A DNA stretch of 64,000 bases from Gordonia hongkongensis (GCF_023078355.1 NZ_CP095552.1:2542001-2606000); one strand, 5' to 3'; numbered from the stretch's first letter, positions 13,671 through 24,684 are shown. Numbers and translations are program-made. The notes: a model not told the origin generated them from the letters alone.

Positions 13671-13913
13671 GTGACTGTGCAAGGTGCACTCGACATCGGA
13701 TTGATCGTGACCAGCGTGTTGCTGATCGTGCTCATCCTGCTGCACCGCGGCAAGGGTGGCGGTCTGTCGTCGCTGTTCGGCGGCGGTGTCCAGTCCAGCC
13801 TCTCGGGCTCGAGCGTCGTCGAACGCAACCTGGACCGGTTGACGATCTTCGTCGGGCTCATCTGGGTGATCTTCATCGTCGGCGTGGGCGTCGACATCAA
13901 ACTGTCCGGCTAG
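13671..13913 (+). CDS. secG: Preprotein translocase subunit SecG
   Basis: Small membrane partner of SecYE in protein export. The product of about 80 residues has two hydrophobic segments (ALDIGLIVTSVLLIVLILL near the N-terminus and LTIFVGLIWVIFIVGVGVDI near the C-terminus) flanking the typical RGKGGGLSSLFGGGVQSS loop. I prefer GTG 13671, with GGAAGGG about 11 nt upstream, over TTG 13662. secG following tpiA is the mycobacterial order (Rv1438-Rv1440). Confidence 0.9.
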   Translation: MTVQGALDIGLIVTSVLLIVLILLHRGKGGGLSSLFGGGVQSSLSGSSVVERNLDRLTIFVGLIWVIFIVGVGVDIKLSG

Positions 13914-13955
13914 CCACCGTACGCGCCTCGGGATGCCGCGCCCGTGAGTTGCCGG

Positions 13956-13961
13956 GATACT
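13956..13961 (+). promoter_or_regulatory. -10 hexamer of ppc (leaderless type)
   Basis: GATACT ends 7 nt before the ppc ATG at 13969, predicting transcription from the start codon itself. The gap after secG is only 55 nt and has no Shine-Dalgarno sequence near the ATG, in keeping with leaderless translation. Confidence 0.45.
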
Positions 13962-13968
13962 TGACGGC

Positions 13969-16800
13969 ATGAGTGAAACCGTCCCCGCGCGGGGAGTCCC
14001 GGACTGGCGCCCATCGATCTCCATCGTCGACCACATCGTCGTCGACGACGAGGGCCGAGCACTCACCGAACCCCTACGGGAGGACATCCGCCTTCTCGGC
14101 GGGATCCTGGGTGACGTCGTCCGCGAGCACTCCGGCAGCGACGTCTTCGATCTCGTCGAAGCCGCCCGCGTGGCCGCATTCCGGGTGCGCCGCAACGAGA
14201 TCGACCGCACCGAACTCGCCGACATGTTCGTCGATCTGGACATCTCCACCGCGGTCCCGGTCATCCGCGCGTTCAGCCACTTCGCCCTGCTGGCGAACCT
14301 GGCCGAGGACATCCACCGTGAGCGGCGCCGCGCCATCCACGTCCGGGCCGGAGACCCGCCCCAGGACAGCAGCCTCGCCGCCACCTACCGCAAGCTCGCC
14401 GAGGCGGGACTCGGCGACGACGAGGTCGGCCGGGCGCTGGCCGATGCCGCCGTGGTGCCGGTCATCACCGCTCACCCCACCGAGACCCGCCGACGCACCG
14501 TCTTCGAGGCCCAGAACCGCATCACCGAGCTGATGCGGTTCCGCGGCCGGACCGAACTGATGCCGGACGAGGACGCGGCGGTCACCGAGTCGATCCGGCG
14601 GCAGATCCTGACGCTCTGGCAGACCGCCCTCATCCGGCTCGAACGTCTCACCATCCAGGACGAGATCCGTTCCGGGCTCCGCTATTACGACGCCTCGTTC
14701 TTCGAGGTCGTGCCCGCCATCAACACCGCGGTACGCACCGCGCTGCGCTCGACGTACCCCGACGCCGGACTCGCCGACGAACCGATGATCCGGATGGGGT
14801 CGTGGATCGGCGGCGACCGCGACGGCAATCCGTTCGTGAACTCCGAGGTGGTGACCCTGGCCACCACGCTCGCCGCGCAGACCGCCGTCGGACACCACCT
14901 GGCCGAACTCGAGAGTCTCGCACAGGAACTCAGCATGTCGGCCCGGCTCATCGACGCCAGCGACACCCTGTTCGACCTCGCCGGGGCCGACGCCGACGAC
15001 CCGGGGGCCGACGAACCCTTCCGGCTCGCCCTGCGCTCCATCCGGTCCCGTCTGGTGGCGACCGCCCGGGAGATGTTCGACGACGACTTCCTCACCTCGA
15101 GCGACCTCTTCCTCATCGACGGGAAACAGCCGTACGGCGACGCCGCCGAACTCCTCGCCGACCTCGATGTGATCGACGGCGCGCTGCGCGCGAACAACGA
15201 CGACACGATCGCCGACGACCGGTTGCTCGCTCTGCGAGAAGCCGTGCGCACCTTCGGGTTCCACCTGTCCGGACTGGACATGCGGCAGAACTCCGACATG
15301 CACGAGGAAGTGGTCGCCGAGCTGCTCGCGTGGGCGGGTGTGCATCCGGACTATGCGTCGCTCGACGAGTCCGAGCGCGTCGAGATCCTCTCCGCGGAAC
15401 TGCGTGCGCGCCGACCGCTGACCAGTCCCGACGCCGAGCTGAGCGAGCTGGCCACCAAGGAACTCGGAATCGTCCGGGCCGCCGCCAGGGCGGTCGCGAC
15501 CTTCGGCCCCGCGGCCGTGCCCAACTACGTGATCAGCATGTGCACCTCGGTCAGTGACATGCTCGAGGCGCTGATCCTGCTCAAGGAGGCAGGCCTCTAC
15601 GATCCGAATGACGGAACGCCACGCTGTACGGTCCGCGTGGTTCCGCTGTTCGAGACGATCGAGGATCTCCAGCAGGGCGCAGCGACCCTCCTCGCCGTTC
15701 TCGACGTCCCGTTCTATCGGGCGATGGTCGAGTCCCAGAACGGGATTCAGGAGATCATGCTCGGCTACTCGGACTCGAACAAGGACGGCGGCTACATGGC
15801 CGCGAACTGGGCGCTCTACCGCGCCGAGCTCGATCTGGTCGACGTGGCGTCGCGGTCGGGCATCAGGTTGCGTCTGTTCCATGGGCGCGGCGGGACCGTC
15901 GGGCGCGGCGGTGGTCCCAGTTACGACGCCATCCTGGCCCAGCCGCCCGGCGCGGTTCAGGGCTCGCTGCGCATCACCGAGCAGGGCGAGATCATCGCCG
16001 CGAAGTACGCCGAACCGGTCACGGCGCGGCGCAACCTGGAGACGCTGCTCGCCGCGACCATCGAGTCCTCGCTCCTGGACACCGAAGGCCTCGGCGACGA
16101 ATCCGATTCGGCCTACGAAATCATGGACGACATCGCGGCGAAGGCGCGAGCCGCGTACAGCCGGCTGGTCCACGAGACCCCGGGATTCGTCGAGTACTTC
16201 ACCACCTCGACGCCCCTGTCGGAGATCGGTGCCCTCAACATCGGCAGCCGGCCGGCGTCGCGCAAGCAGACCGAGAAGATCTCCGATCTGCGGGCGATCC
16301 CGTGGGTGCTCTCGTGGACGCAGTCGCGCGTGATGCTGCCCGGCTGGTACGGCACGGGCTCGGCGTTCGAGGAATGGGTCGGGGACGATCCGGAGCGGTT
16401 GGAGACGTTGCGGCGGTACTACGCCAAGTGGCCGTTCTTCCGCACCGTGATGTCGAACATGGCTCAGGTACTGGCGAAGTCGGACATGGGCCTGGCCCAC
16501 CGGTACGCACAGCTGGTGCCCGACGAGGAGCTGCGCGAGCGGGTGTTCGGCATGATCGTCGACGAACACGAGCGGACGATCGCGATGTGCGCGAAGATCA
16601 CCGGCACCGACGACCTTCTCCACGACAACGCCGCGCTGAAGCGGTCGGTCTACAACCGCTTCCCGTATCTCGAGCCGCTCAACCTGCTGCAGGTCGAGCT
16701 GCTGCGGCGCTTCCGCGCGGGGGAGGACACCCCGATCGTGCGGCGCGGGATCCAGCTCACCATGAACGGCCTCGCCACCGCGCTGCGGAACTCGGGCTAG
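13969..16800 (+). CDS. ppc: Phosphoenolpyruvate carboxylase
   Basis: Carboxylates phosphoenolpyruvate with bicarbonate to oxaloacetate, the anaplerotic entry to the TCA cycle. The 943-residue product has the catalytic His169 in [50 protein letters not shown], the [12 protein letters not shown] glycine loop and the invariant C-terminal end RNSG. Length is normal. It sits close behind gap-pgk-tpiA-secG; in Corynebacterium glutamicum ppc lies between tpi and secG, whereas M. tuberculosis lacks it at this locus. Its stop is 7 nt from the stop of pgl on the other strand. Confidence 0.97.
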   Translation: MSETVPARGVPDWRPSISIVDHIVVDDEGRALTEPLREDIRLLGGILGDVVREHSGSDVFDLVEAARVAAFRVRRNEIDRTELADMFVDLDISTAVPVIRAFSHFALLANLAEDIHRERRRAIHVRAGDPPQDSSLAATYRKLAEAGLGDDEVGRALADAAVVPVITAHPTETRRRTVFEAQNRITELMRFRGRTELMPDEDAAVTESIRRQILTLWQTALIRLERLTIQDEIRSGLRYYDASFFEVVPAINTAVRTALRSTYPDAGLADEPMIRMGSWIGGDRDGNPFVNSEVVTLATTLAAQTAVGHHLAELESLAQELSMSARLIDASDTLFDLAGADADDPGADEPFRLALRSIRSRLVATAREMFDDDFLTSSDLFLIDGKQPYGDAAELLADLDVIDGALRANNDDTIADDRLLALREAVRTFGFHLSGLDMRQNSDMHEEVVAELLAWAGVHPDYASLDESERVEILSAELRARRPLTSPDAELSELATKELGIVRAAARAVATFGPAAVPNYVISMCTSVSDMLEALILLKEAGLYDPNDGTPRCTVRVVPLFETIEDLQQGAATLLAVLDVPFYRAMVESQNGIQEIMLGYSDSNKDGGYMAANWALYRAELDLVDVASRSGIRLRLFHGRGGTVGRGGGPSYDAILAQPPGAVQGSLRITEQGEIIAAKYAEPVTARRNLETLLAATIESSLLDTEGLGDESDSAYEIMDDIAAKARAAYSRLVHETPGFVEYFTTSTPLSEIGALNIGSRPASRKQTEKISDLRAIPWVLSWTQSRVMLPGWYGTGSAFEEWVGDDPERLETLRRYYAKWPFFRTVMSNMAQVLAKSDMGLAHRYAQLVPDEELRERVFGMIVDEHERTIAMCAKITGTDDLLHDNAALKRSVYNRFPYLEPLNLLQVELLRRFRAGEDTPIVRRGIQLTMNGLATALRNSG

Positions 16801-16807
16801 CGGACGG

Positions 16808-17545
16808 TCACCGGATGTCGGCGGCGGCCGCGTCGTCGAGGAACCAGATGGTTTCCTCGGTGCCGCGCGCCCCGGCAGCGGGCCAGTCGGCCGGGTCCGC
16901 GCCACCGTGTGCGGCACCGACCGCCTCGGCCTTGTCGGCGCCGGCGACCAGGAACCACACCTGCCGGGAACGGTTGACGACGGGCAGGGTCAGGGTGATC
17001 CGGCGCGGCGGCGGCTTCGGCGAATCCTCGACGGCGACCACCGACTTCGTGGTCTCCGCGGTGGCCGCAGTGTGCGGGAACAACGAGTTGATGTGTCCCT
17101 CACCGCCCATGCCGAGCAGATGGAGATCGAACTCCGGCGCCACGCCGTCGCTCGACCGGCCGGCGAGAATGGCGGCGTAATCCGCGGCGGCGGCCTCGAT
17201 GTCGTCGCCGAGCGGTCCGTCCGACGGCGCCATCGGGAACACCCGCGACGGGTCGACGGGCACGGTGTCGAGCAGCGCCTCGCGCGCCTGACCCGAATTG
17301 CGTTCCGGATCGTCGGCGGGGACGAAACGGTCGTCGCCCCAGTAGATGTCGACCTTGGACCAGTCGATGGTGCCGCTGTCGGCGGCGAGCGCCGACAGGA
17401 GGCCGATCCCGTTGCTGCCGCCGGTCAGCACCACACTCGCGACGCCGCGTTCGGCTTGGGCCCGGGTCACGAGGTCCACGAACCGGGTCGCGGCGGTCTC
17501 GACGAGTTCCTGCTTGGAGTCGAAGACGAGGGTCTCGGTGGTCAT
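16808..17545 (-). CDS. pgl: 6-phosphogluconolactonase
   Basis: Hydrolyses 6-phosphoglucono-lactone, the second step of the oxidative pentose phosphate pathway (DevB type). The 245-residue product has VVLTGGSNGIGLLSALA, the YWGDDRFVPADDPERN active-site segment and LLGMGGEGHINSLFPHT. Gly-Gly-Ser with Asn replaces the commoner TGGST, a minor variation. It overlaps opcA by 4 nt and is the last gene of the minus-strand tkt-tal-zwf-opcA-pgl operon, the same order as Rv1449c-Rv1445c. Confidence 0.94.
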   Translation of the reverse strand: MTTETLVFDSKQELVETAATRFVDLVTRAQAERGVASVVLTGGSNGIGLLSALAADSGTIDWSKVDIYWGDDRFVPADDPERNSGQAREALLDTVPVDPSRVFPMAPSDGPLGDDIEAAAADYAAILAGRSSDGVAPEFDLHLLGMGGEGHINSLFPHTAATAETTKSVVAVEDSPKPPPRRITLTLPVVNRSRQVWFLVAGADKAEAVGAAHGGADPADWPAAGARGTEETIWFLDDAAAADIR

Positions 17546-18474
17546 CGGGCGGCAACTCCTTCGGTGTCATCTGTGAACTCGACCTCGGGCACACCCTTGA
17601 GTGCTTCGATGTACACCTCGTCGGTGTCGAGTCGTCGTAGCTCCTCCGCGATACACGCGGGAAGTTCACGCCGGCCCATGGCGACGCGTCCATCGGGTTT
17701 GCCGGGCATCGTCAGCACGGCGTTGTTCTCCTCGTCGACGGCGAGGATGGTCGGACCCTCGTCGCGGTGGAGTCGGATCTCGAAACTGCCGCGGCGGCGT
17801 CGCGTCGGGACGTTCAGGGTGGACCGCAGCCAGCCGGCGATCAGGTCCACCGAGGGCGAGTTCTGGGACCCGGTGACCACGACCTCGGTGATCGGGGTGT
17901 GCGGCGGTCGGTCGACCGCGGACGCGAGGATCGCGCGCCAGTGGGTGATGTGGGTCCAGGCGAGGTCGGTGTCGCCGGGGGAGTAGGTCTCGAGGCGCTG
18001 CGCCAGCACCGCGAGCGAGTCGCCCGCCTTGCTCGCGTCGACGATGCGCCGGTGCCCGAGTTTGCCGAGCGGATCGTCGGCGGGGCGTCGTGGACCCTTG
18101 CCCGGCCACCACGTGACGACCGGGGTGTCGGGGAGGAGGAAGGGGGTCACCACGCTGTCCGGATGGTCGGCGAGTTCGCCCTGCAGCGACAGCACGACCA
18201 CCTCGGAGGCGCCGGCATCGCCGCCCACGCGGATCTGCGCATCGAGCCGTGAGTCGCCTTCGCGCACACCGCGATACACGACGATGACGCGGCTCGGGTG
18301 CTCGCGGCTCGCGCCGACCGCCGCCTCGATGGCCCCTTCCATCGGCTCACCCAGTTCGACGCACACGACCAGGGTGAGTACGCGACCCAGACTCAGCGCG
18401 CCGCCCGCGGCGCGCACCTCGATGATCTTCTTGGCGACCTTTCCGGTCGACGTGTCGGGCAGTTCGACGATCAT
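17542..18474 (-). CDS. opcA: Glucose-6-phosphate dehydrogenase assembly protein OpcA
   Basis: OpcA is a partner needed for full activity of glucose-6-phosphate dehydrogenase in cyanobacteria and actinobacteria. The 310-residue product begins MIVELPDTSTGKVAKKI and contains the family segment PDTPVVTWWPGKGPRRP, followed by DPLGKLGHRRIVDAS. No enzyme active site is expected. It overlaps pgl by 4 nt and begins 49 nt after zwf ends, so it is transcribed with its partner. Confidence 0.94.
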   Translation of the reverse strand: MIVELPDTSTGKVAKKIIEVRAAGGALSLGRVLTLVVCVELGEPMEGAIEAAVGASREHPSRVIVVYRGVREGDSRLDAQIRVGGDAGASEVVVLSLQGELADHPDSVVTPFLLPDTPVVTWWPGKGPRRPADDPLGKLGHRRIVDASKAGDSLAVLAQRLETYSPGDTDLAWTHITHWRAILASAVDRPPHTPITEVVVTGSQNSPSVDLIAGWLRSTLNVPTRRRRGSFEIRLHRDEGPTILAVDEENNAVLTMPGKPDGRVAMGRRELPACIAEELRRLDTDEVYIEALKGVPEVEFTDDTEGVAAR

Positions 18475-18523
18475 CGGGAGGCCTCCTGAACGGATCGGAC
18501 GGTGCGGGCGTACGGACGTCTCG

Positions 18524-20077
18524 TCACGGCCGGCGCCACGCGCGACCGGTGCGGGCCATCATCTCCTCGGCCGAACGCGGCCCCCACGTCCCGGACTCGT
18601 AGGTGTCGGGCGACCCCGACTCGGACCAATGGTCGAGCACCGGATCGAGGATGCGCCAGGACAATTCGACTTCCTCGTTGACGGGGAACAGCGAGGGTTC
18701 ACCCAGCAGGACGTCGAGGATAAGACGCTCGTACGCCTCCGGCGAGGCCTCGGTGAAGGCGGTGCCGTAGCTGAAGTCCATGTTGACGTCCCGGACCTCC
18801 ATGCTCGACCCGGGGACCTTCGACCCGAATCGGAGGGTGATGCCCTCGTCCGGCTGGATCCGGATCACGAGCGCGTTCTGGCTCAGTTCCTCGGTCATGG
18901 TCTGGTCGAACGGCAGGTGCGGAGCGCGCTTGAAGACGAGTGCGATCTCGGTGACGCGACGGCCCAGGCGCTTTCCGGTGCGCAGATAGAACGGGACCCC
19001 TGCCCAGCGACGGGAGTCGACCTCGAGGGCGATGGCGGCGAAGGTCTCGGTCTTCGAGTCCTTCGCGAAGCCCTCCTCTTCTTTGAGGCCCGGCACCTTC
19101 TCGCTGCCCTGCCATCCGGGTCCGTACTGACCGCGGGCGGTGTTCTCGTCGATCGGCAGGACGTTGCGCGTCGCGGCGAGGACCTTGATCTTCTCGGCCT
19201 GTAATTGCTTGGGCTCGAAGGAGATCGGCTCCTCCATCGCGACCAGGGCCATGAGCTGCAGCAGGTGGTTCTGGATGACGTCGCGTGCCGCGCCGATCCC
19301 GTCGTAGTAGCCCGCCCGGCCGCCGAGACCGATGTCCTCGGCCATGGTGATCTGGACGTGGTCGACGTAATGCGAACTCCACAGCGGATCGAACAACTGA
19401 TTGGCGAACCGCAGGGCCAGGATGTTCTGGACGGTCTCCTTGCCCAGATAGTGGTCGATGCGGAACACCGACGACTCGGGGAAGACGTTGTTGACGATCG
19501 CGTTGAGTTCGCGTGCGGACTCGAGATCGTGACCGAACGGCTTCTCGATCACCACCCGTCGCCAGCTGTCGCCCGTCGGCGTGGCGAGACCGCTGCGCTC
19601 GAGCTGCTCGCAGACCGTCGGGAAAGCCCCCGGCGGTATCGACAGGTAGAACGCGTGATTGCCGTCGGTCCCGCGTTCGACATCGAGCGACTTGAGCGTG
19701 TCGCGCAGCCTGTCGAAGGCGGCGTCGTCGTCGAATGCGCCCTGCACGAACCGGAATCCCTCGGCGAGGCGTTCCCACACCTCTTCGCGAAATCCGGTCC
19801 GTGCGTGTTCACGGACGGCGTCGTGGACGATGGCGCCGAAGTCCTCGTCGGTCCAGTCACGCCGGGCGAAGCCGACGAGGGCGAACGACGGTGGCAGGAG
19901 GCCGCGGTTGGCGAGGTCGTAGACCGCCGGCATCAACTTCTTGCGGGCGAGGTCGCCGGTGACCCCGAAGATGACCAGGCTGCACGGTCCCGCGATGCGC
20001 GGCAGCCGTTTGTCCTGCGGGTCACGGAGCGGATTGGTCCACGAACCGGTCCCGGTTGACTCCTCGCCTCCCGCCAC
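18524..20077 (-). CDS. zwf: Glucose-6-phosphate 1-dehydrogenase
   Basis: Oxidises glucose 6-phosphate with NADP (and/or F420-independent NAD), opening the oxidative pentose phosphate pathway. The 517-residue product has the Rossmann motif VIFGVTGDLARKKLMPAVYD near residue 35 and the substrate-binding RIDHYLGKETVQNILALRF with the catalytic His region later. I place the start at GTG 20077, 7 nt after the tal stop, with a weak ribosome site. It corresponds to zwf2 (Rv1447c) by position. Gene order with opcA and pgl is conserved. Confidence 0.95.
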   Translation of the reverse strand: MAGGEESTGTGSWTNPLRDPQDKRLPRIAGPCSLVIFGVTGDLARKKLMPAVYDLANRGLLPPSFALVGFARRDWTDEDFGAIVHDAVREHARTGFREEVWERLAEGFRFVQGAFDDDAAFDRLRDTLKSLDVERGTDGNHAFYLSIPPGAFPTVCEQLERSGLATPTGDSWRRVVIEKPFGHDLESARELNAIVNNVFPESSVFRIDHYLGKETVQNILALRFANQLFDPLWSSHYVDHVQITMAEDIGLGGRAGYYDGIGAARDVIQNHLLQLMALVAMEEPISFEPKQLQAEKIKVLAATRNVLPIDENTARGQYGPGWQGSEKVPGLKEEEGFAKDSKTETFAAIALEVDSRRWAGVPFYLRTGKRLGRRVTEIALVFKRAPHLPFDQTMTEELSQNALVIRIQPDEGITLRFGSKVPGSSMEVRDVNMDFSYGTAFTEASPEAYERLILDVLLGEPSLFPVNEEVELSWRILDPVLDHWSESGSPDTYESGTWGPRSAEEMMARTGRAWRRP

Positions 20078-20083
20078 CTGGGG

Positions 20084-21205
20084 TCAGCCCTTGTTCGCCG
20101 CGGACAGTTGCTCGGCGGTCGCGCTGAGCAGATCGTTCCACGCGTCCTCGAACTTGCTGACGCCCTCGTTCTCCAGGACCAGGAAGACGTCGGACAGGTC
20201 GACGCCCACCGCGACGAGCTTGTCGAAGATCTCCTGCGACTCGGCGGCGAGACCGATGATCGACTCGGTGTTGACCCAGCCGTGGTCGGCGAAGGCGTCC
20301 ATCGTCTTGCCCGGCATCGTGTTGACCGTGTTGGGTGCGACGAGCTCGCTCACGTAGAGGGTGTCCGGGTAGTCGGGGTTCTTCACACCGGTCGACGCCC
20401 ACAGGGCGCGCTGCGGGCGGGCGCCCTTGGCGAGCAGGTCGGGGAAGCGGGATTCGACCTCGAAGACCTGCTGGTACGCCGAGTATGCGAGGCGCGCGTT
20501 GGCCAGTGCCGCCTTGCCCTTCAGGTCGGTGGCCTCCGGGGTGCCGATGGCGTCGAGTCGCTTGTCGATCTCGGTGTCCACCCGCGACACGAAGAACGAG
20601 GCGACGGAGTGGATCCGGGAGAGGTCGTGGCCGGCCTGGGCGGCGGCGTCGAGGCCGTCGAGGTAGGCGGCGATGACCTTCTCGTAGCGCTCGACCGAGA
20701 AGATCAGCGTCACGTTCACGCTGATGCCCTCGGCGATGACCTTGCTGATCGCGGGGAGCCCGGCCTCGGTGGCCGGGATCTTGATGAGCAGGTTCGGCCG
20801 GTCGACGATCTTCCACAGCTCCACGGCCTGTGCCACCGTGGCGTCGGTGTCATGGGCGAGGCGCGGATCGACCTCGATCGACACGCGTCCGTCGACGCCG
20901 TCGGTCGACTCGAAGGTCGAGGCGAGCACGTCACAGGCGTTGCGCACGTCGTCGGTGGTGACCGTCCGGATGGTGGCGTCGACGTCGGCGCCCCGTGCGG
21001 CCAGCTCGTTGACCTGGTCGTCGTAGGCATGGCCCGACGACAGCGCGGCCTGGAAGATCGACGGGTTGGTGGTCACCCCGACGACCGACTTGGTGCTGAT
21101 GAGTTCGGCGAGGTCCCCTGAGCTGATCAGGTCCCGGGACAGGTCGTCCAGCCACACCGACACTCCGGCGGCGGACAGTTCGGCGAGCTTCTCGTTCTGG
21201 GTCAC
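20084..21205 (-). CDS. tal: Transaldolase
   Basis: Transfers a dihydroxyacetone unit between sugar phosphates in the non-oxidative pentose phosphate branch. The 373-residue product has [17 protein letters not shown] near the N-terminus, [16 protein letters not shown] with the Schiff-base Lys, and [16 protein letters not shown]. Length fits the longer actinobacterial type. It starts at GTG 21205 with AAGGAGAG 7-9 nt upstream and follows tkt after 27 nt. Confidence 0.96.
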   Translation of the reverse strand: MTQNEKLAELSAAGVSVWLDDLSRDLISSGDLAELISTKSVVGVTTNPSIFQAALSSGHAYDDQVNELAARGADVDATIRTVTTDDVRNACDVLASTFESTDGVDGRVSIEVDPRLAHDTDATVAQAVELWKIVDRPNLLIKIPATEAGLPAISKVIAEGISVNVTLIFSVERYEKVIAAYLDGLDAAAQAGHDLSRIHSVASFFVSRVDTEIDKRLDAIGTPEATDLKGKAALANARLAYSAYQQVFEVESRFPDLLAKGARPQRALWASTGVKNPDYPDTLYVSELVAPNTVNTMPGKTMDAFADHGWVNTESIIGLAAESQEIFDKLVAVGVDLSDVFLVLENEGVSKFEDAWNDLLSATAEQLSAANKG

Positions 21206-21232
21206 GATTCTCTCCTTGTGGGTTGTGGTCGC

Positions 21233-23310
21233 TCAGCCGGCGACGGCGCGCTCGGCGGCCGCGGTCACGGCCTCGGCGGTGATGCCGAACTTGGTGAACA
21301 GCACCTTGTAGTCGGCGGAGGCCCCGAAGTGCTCGATCGAGACGATCTCGCCACCGGCGCCGACGATGCGGTACCACGGCATGGCGATGCCGGCTTCGAC
21401 GGCGACGCGCGGAACCGACGGCGGCAGCACGTGGTCGCGGTACCCCTGCGGTTGCTCGTCGAACCACTCGACACAGGGCATCGAGACGACGCGGGCCTTG
21501 ATTCCCTTCTCCGCCAGTGCTTTCTGTGCGTCGACGGCCAGGTACACCTCGGAGCCGGTGCCGATGAGCACGACGTGAGGGTCACCCTCGGAGTCGCTCA
21601 GGACGTATCCGCCGTTGGCGACGCCCTGCGCCGAGGTGCCCTCCAGGATCGGGATGTTCTGGCGGGTGAGCGCCAGGCCGACCGGATGGTTCCGGCGGGT
21701 GAGCAGGTGCTGCCAGGCGTACGCGGTCTCGTTGGCGTCGGCCGGCCGGACGACGTCGAGGTTCGGGATCGCGCGCAGCGCGGCCAGGTGCTCGATCGGC
21801 TGATGGGTCGGGCCGTCCTCACCCAGACCGATCGAGTCGTGGGTCCAGACGTAGATCGGATCGATCTCCATCAGCGCCGCGAGGCGGACCGCGGGACGCA
21901 TGTAGTCGGCGAACTGCAGGAACGTACCGCCGTAGGCGCGGGTCGGCCCGTGCAGCGCGATGCCCGACAGGATCGATCCCATGGCGTGCTCACGGACACC
22001 GAAGTGCAGGGTGCGGCCGTAGGGGTTGGCCGACCACTTCTTGGTGCTGATCGAGGTCGGTCCGAACGACGGCTCGCCGTCCATGGTGGTGTTGTTGGAG
22101 CCGGCCAGGTCGGCCGAACCGCCCCACAGCTCGGGCAGCACGGGCGCGAGCGCGCCGAGCACCTTGCCCGATGCGCTGCGGGTCGCGACATCTTTGTCGC
22201 CGACGTTCCAGCTGGGCAGCACGTCGGTCCAGCCCTCGGGCAGTTCGTGGGCGGTGAGCCGTTCGAACAGCTTCTTGGCGTCGGGGTTCTTCTCCGCCCA
22301 GGCATCGAACGACGACGTCCACGCCGTGCGCTCCTCGGCACCGCGGTCGATGAGCTTGCGGGTGTGGCCGATCACCTCGTCGGTGACCTCGAAGTTCTTC
22401 TCCGGGTCGAAACCGAGGACCTTCTTCGTCGCCGCGACCTCGTCTTCGCCGAGCGCCGCGCCGTGGGCCATGCCGGTGTTCATCATGTTGGGGGCGGGGT
22501 AGCCGATGATGGTGCGCAGGCAGATGATCGACGGCCGGTCGATGACCTGTTGGGCCGCCTCGATCGCCGCCTCGATGGCGACGATGTCCTCGCCGCCCTC
22601 CACGGTCTGCACGTGCCAGCCGTACGCCTCGTAGCGCTTCGCGACATCCTCCGACAGCGCGATGTCGGTGTCGTCCTCGATCGAGATCTGGTTCTGGTCG
22701 TAGAACACGATCAGGTTGCCGAGCTGCTGGGTGCCGGCCAGCGAGCTGGCCTCCGACGTCACGCCCTCTTCGATGTCGCCGTCGGAGGCGACGACGTAGA
22801 TGTAGTGGTCGAACGGGCTCTGTCCGGGCGCCGCGTCGGGGTCGAACAGGCCGCGTTCGCGTCGGGCGGCCATTGCCATGCCGACCGACGAGGCCAGACC
22901 CTGACCCAGCGGGCCGGTGGTGATCTCGACGCCGCGGGTGTGGCGGAACTCGGGGTGGCCCGGCGTGAGGGAGTCCCAGGTCCGCAGCGCCTCGATGTCG
23001 GACAGCTCGAGACCGAACCCGCCGAGGTAGAGCTGGATGTAGAGCGTCAGGCTCGAGTGTCCGCACGAGAGGACGAAGCGGTCGCGCCCGGCCCAGTCGG
23101 TGTCGGTCGGGTCGTGACGCATGACTCGCTGGAACAAGGTGTAGGCGAGCGGAGCAAGGCTCATCGCGGTACCGGGGTGTCCGCTTCCGCACTTCTGCAC
23201 TGCGTCGGCCGCCAGGATCCGGGCCGTGTCGACGGCGCGGGTGTCCAGGTCGGTCCAGTCATCCGGGTGGCGGGGGTGGTCAAAGCGCGGATCTCGTCTG
23301 TGTCGGCCAC
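21233..23310 (-). CDS. tkt: Transketolase (frameshifted near the N-terminus)
   Basis: Thiamine-diphosphate enzyme that moves two-carbon units between sugar phosphates. Features of the roughly 692-residue product include QKCGSGHPGTAMSLAPLAYT, the ThDP motif SDGDIEEGVTSEA and the C-terminal pyrimidine-binding half (THDSIGLGEDGPTHQPIEHL). The true start appears to be GTG 23310 with AGGAGACC upstream, encoding VADTDEIRALTTP. The frame then breaks in a run of five G on the plus strand (23272-23276). One more base restores the family sequence RHPDDWTDLDTRAVDTAR, and total length becomes divisible by three. This is most simply a sequencing deletion in a homopolymer, since tkt is a central gene; see findings. 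First gene of tkt-tal-zwf-opcA-pgl. Confidence 0.93.
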
Positions 23311-23389
23311 GATGTTGAAGGTCTCCTGTGCCTGCTCGGTGCGATTCGTACTCGGTCGGAGGTCGTAGAAGGGGCGATGGGTACCAGGG

Positions 23390-23452
23390 CGACCGGTACC
23401 GGCGTGATCGGTGTAGGCGTTGATCGGTATCGGCGCTGACCGGTGTCGGCCA
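23390..23452. repeat. Four degenerate 15-16 bp direct repeats between tkt and ctaB
   Basis: Consecutive copies CGACCGGTACCGGCG (23390), TGATCGGTGTAGGCGT (23405), TGATCGGTATCGGCGC (23421) and TGACCGGTGTCGGCCA (23437) share the core GAYCGGTRYNGGC. They fill the middle of the 353-nt gap between the divergent tkt and ctaB genes, where both promoters must lie. They could be tandem regulator sites or a simple decayed tandem duplication. The rest of the gap (23453-23609) shows nothing else I recognise. Confidence 0.6.
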
Positions 23453-23609
23453 CCGACGATCGTCGGCGCGTACGCGTCCAGAGTAATCGGCGCCGGCCAC
23501 GCGTTGCGCGCCGACCGATGGTTACCGGCGAGTTCTGGCGTCATCGCCGGTCGAGAGCTCGCGCATGGCGGTGCCATGCCTCGATTCACGGTTCGCAGAG
23601 GCAAACGTC

Positions 23610-23615
23610 TACCAT
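23610..23615 (+). promoter_or_regulatory. Possible -10 hexamer of ctaB
   Basis: TACCAT in the divergent tkt-ctaB region would give a leader of about 40 nt before GTG 23664. A weak TTCACG lies 19 nt upstream as a possible -35. Confidence 0.3.
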
Positions 23616-23663
23616 GCTCCGTAGTAGCCCGCGGGCGTCTGTGCGGGCGGACGAGGAGTGTTC

Positions 23664-24677
23664 GTGAGGATAGGGGAGCGTGTGAGCGGGAACAGTTCCG
23701 CCGCATCTCACTCGACCGACACCGCATCGAATCCGCAGGTATCGACCGAAACGGTCGCGCCGGCCGATCAATCGTGGGCCGGGCGTGTGCGTGCGACGGT
23801 GCTCGCCTACATCGCGCTGACCAAGCCGCGTGTCATCGAGTTGCTTCTCGTCGCCACGATCCCGGTGATGCTGCAGGCCGACCGCGGCCACGTCGACATC
23901 GCGGTCATCGCCTTCACCCTCATCGGTGGCTGGCTCGGCGCCGGCAGCGCCAACACCCTCAATATGGTGGCCGACGCCGACATCGACAAGAAGATGAAGC
24001 GCACGGCCCGGCGTCCGCTGGCCCGCCGCGCGGTCGCGCCGCGGAGCGCGCTCATCTTCGGTCTCGCGTTGTGGGCGGCGTCCTTCGCGGTCCTGTACTT
24101 CGCCGCCAACCTCCTCTCGGCGCTGCTGGTCTCGGCGACGATCCTGTTCTACGTCGGCGTCTACACGCTGATCCTCAAGCGTCGGACCTGGCAGAACGTG
24201 GTCTGGGGCGGCGCCGCGGGCTGTATGCCCACCCTTGTGGGATGGGCCGCGGTCACCGGGTCGCTGAGCTGGCAGCCGATCGTCCTCTTCGCGGTCATCT
24301 TCTTCTGGACGCCGCCGCACACCTGGGCGCTGGCGATGCGCTACAAGGAGGACTACAAGGCGGCCGGTGTGCCGATGCTCCCGGTCATCGCGACCGAGGA
24401 ACGCGTCACCCGCCAGATGCTGATCTACACGGTTCTCACCGTGGTGACCTCACTGCTGCTGATCCCGGCCACGAGCTGGATCTACACCGTGATCGCGCTG
24501 ACCGCCGGCGGCTGGTTCCTGGAGCGTGTGACCAAGCTGTACCGCGACACCAAGCGCGGCGCGGAGGTGGCACCGCTGAAGGTGTTCCTGCAGTCCAACG
24601 AGTATCTCGCCATCGTGTTCTGCGGACTCGCGATCGACGCGGTCGTCGGACTGCAGACCATCTCGTCCTACTTCTGA
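23664..24677 (+). CDS. ctaB: Protoheme IX farnesyltransferase (heme O synthase)
   Basis: Adds a farnesyl group to heme b to give heme O, the precursor of the heme A of cytochrome aa3 oxidase. The product of about 337 residues has an N-terminal hydrophilic tail of roughly 40 residues and then about eight or nine membrane segments. The polyprenyl-binding motif [20 protein letters not shown] holds two Asp, and a second loop is [15 protein letters not shown]. Start choice is uncertain: GTG 23658, 23664 or 23682; GAGGAG suits 23664 and AGGGGAG suits 23682. It is divergent from tkt, as Rv1451 is from Rv1449c. Confidence 0.94.
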   Translation: MRIGERVSGNSSAASHSTDTASNPQVSTETVAPADQSWAGRVRATVLAYIALTKPRVIELLLVATIPVMLQADRGHVDIAVIAFTLIGGWLGAGSANTLNMVADADIDKKMKRTARRPLARRAVAPRSALIFGLALWAASFAVLYFAANLLSALLVSATILFYVGVYTLILKRRTWQNVVWGGAAGCMPTLVGWAAVTGSLSWQPIVLFAVIFFWTPPHTWALAMRYKEDYKAAGVPMLPVIATEERVTRQMLIYTVLTVVTSLLLIPATSWIYTVIALTAGGWFLERVTKLYRDTKRGAEVAPLKVFLQSNEYLAIVFCGLAIDAVVGLQTISSYF

Positions 24678-24684
24678 GCGCGGC

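Noticed and set aside
14074..16917. 947-codon open frame on the minus strand opposite ppc
   Set aside because: It mirrors ppc codons (GC-rich third positions leave the complementary frame open), has an Arg/Gly/Asp/His-rich composition and no motif. ppc itself is certain.
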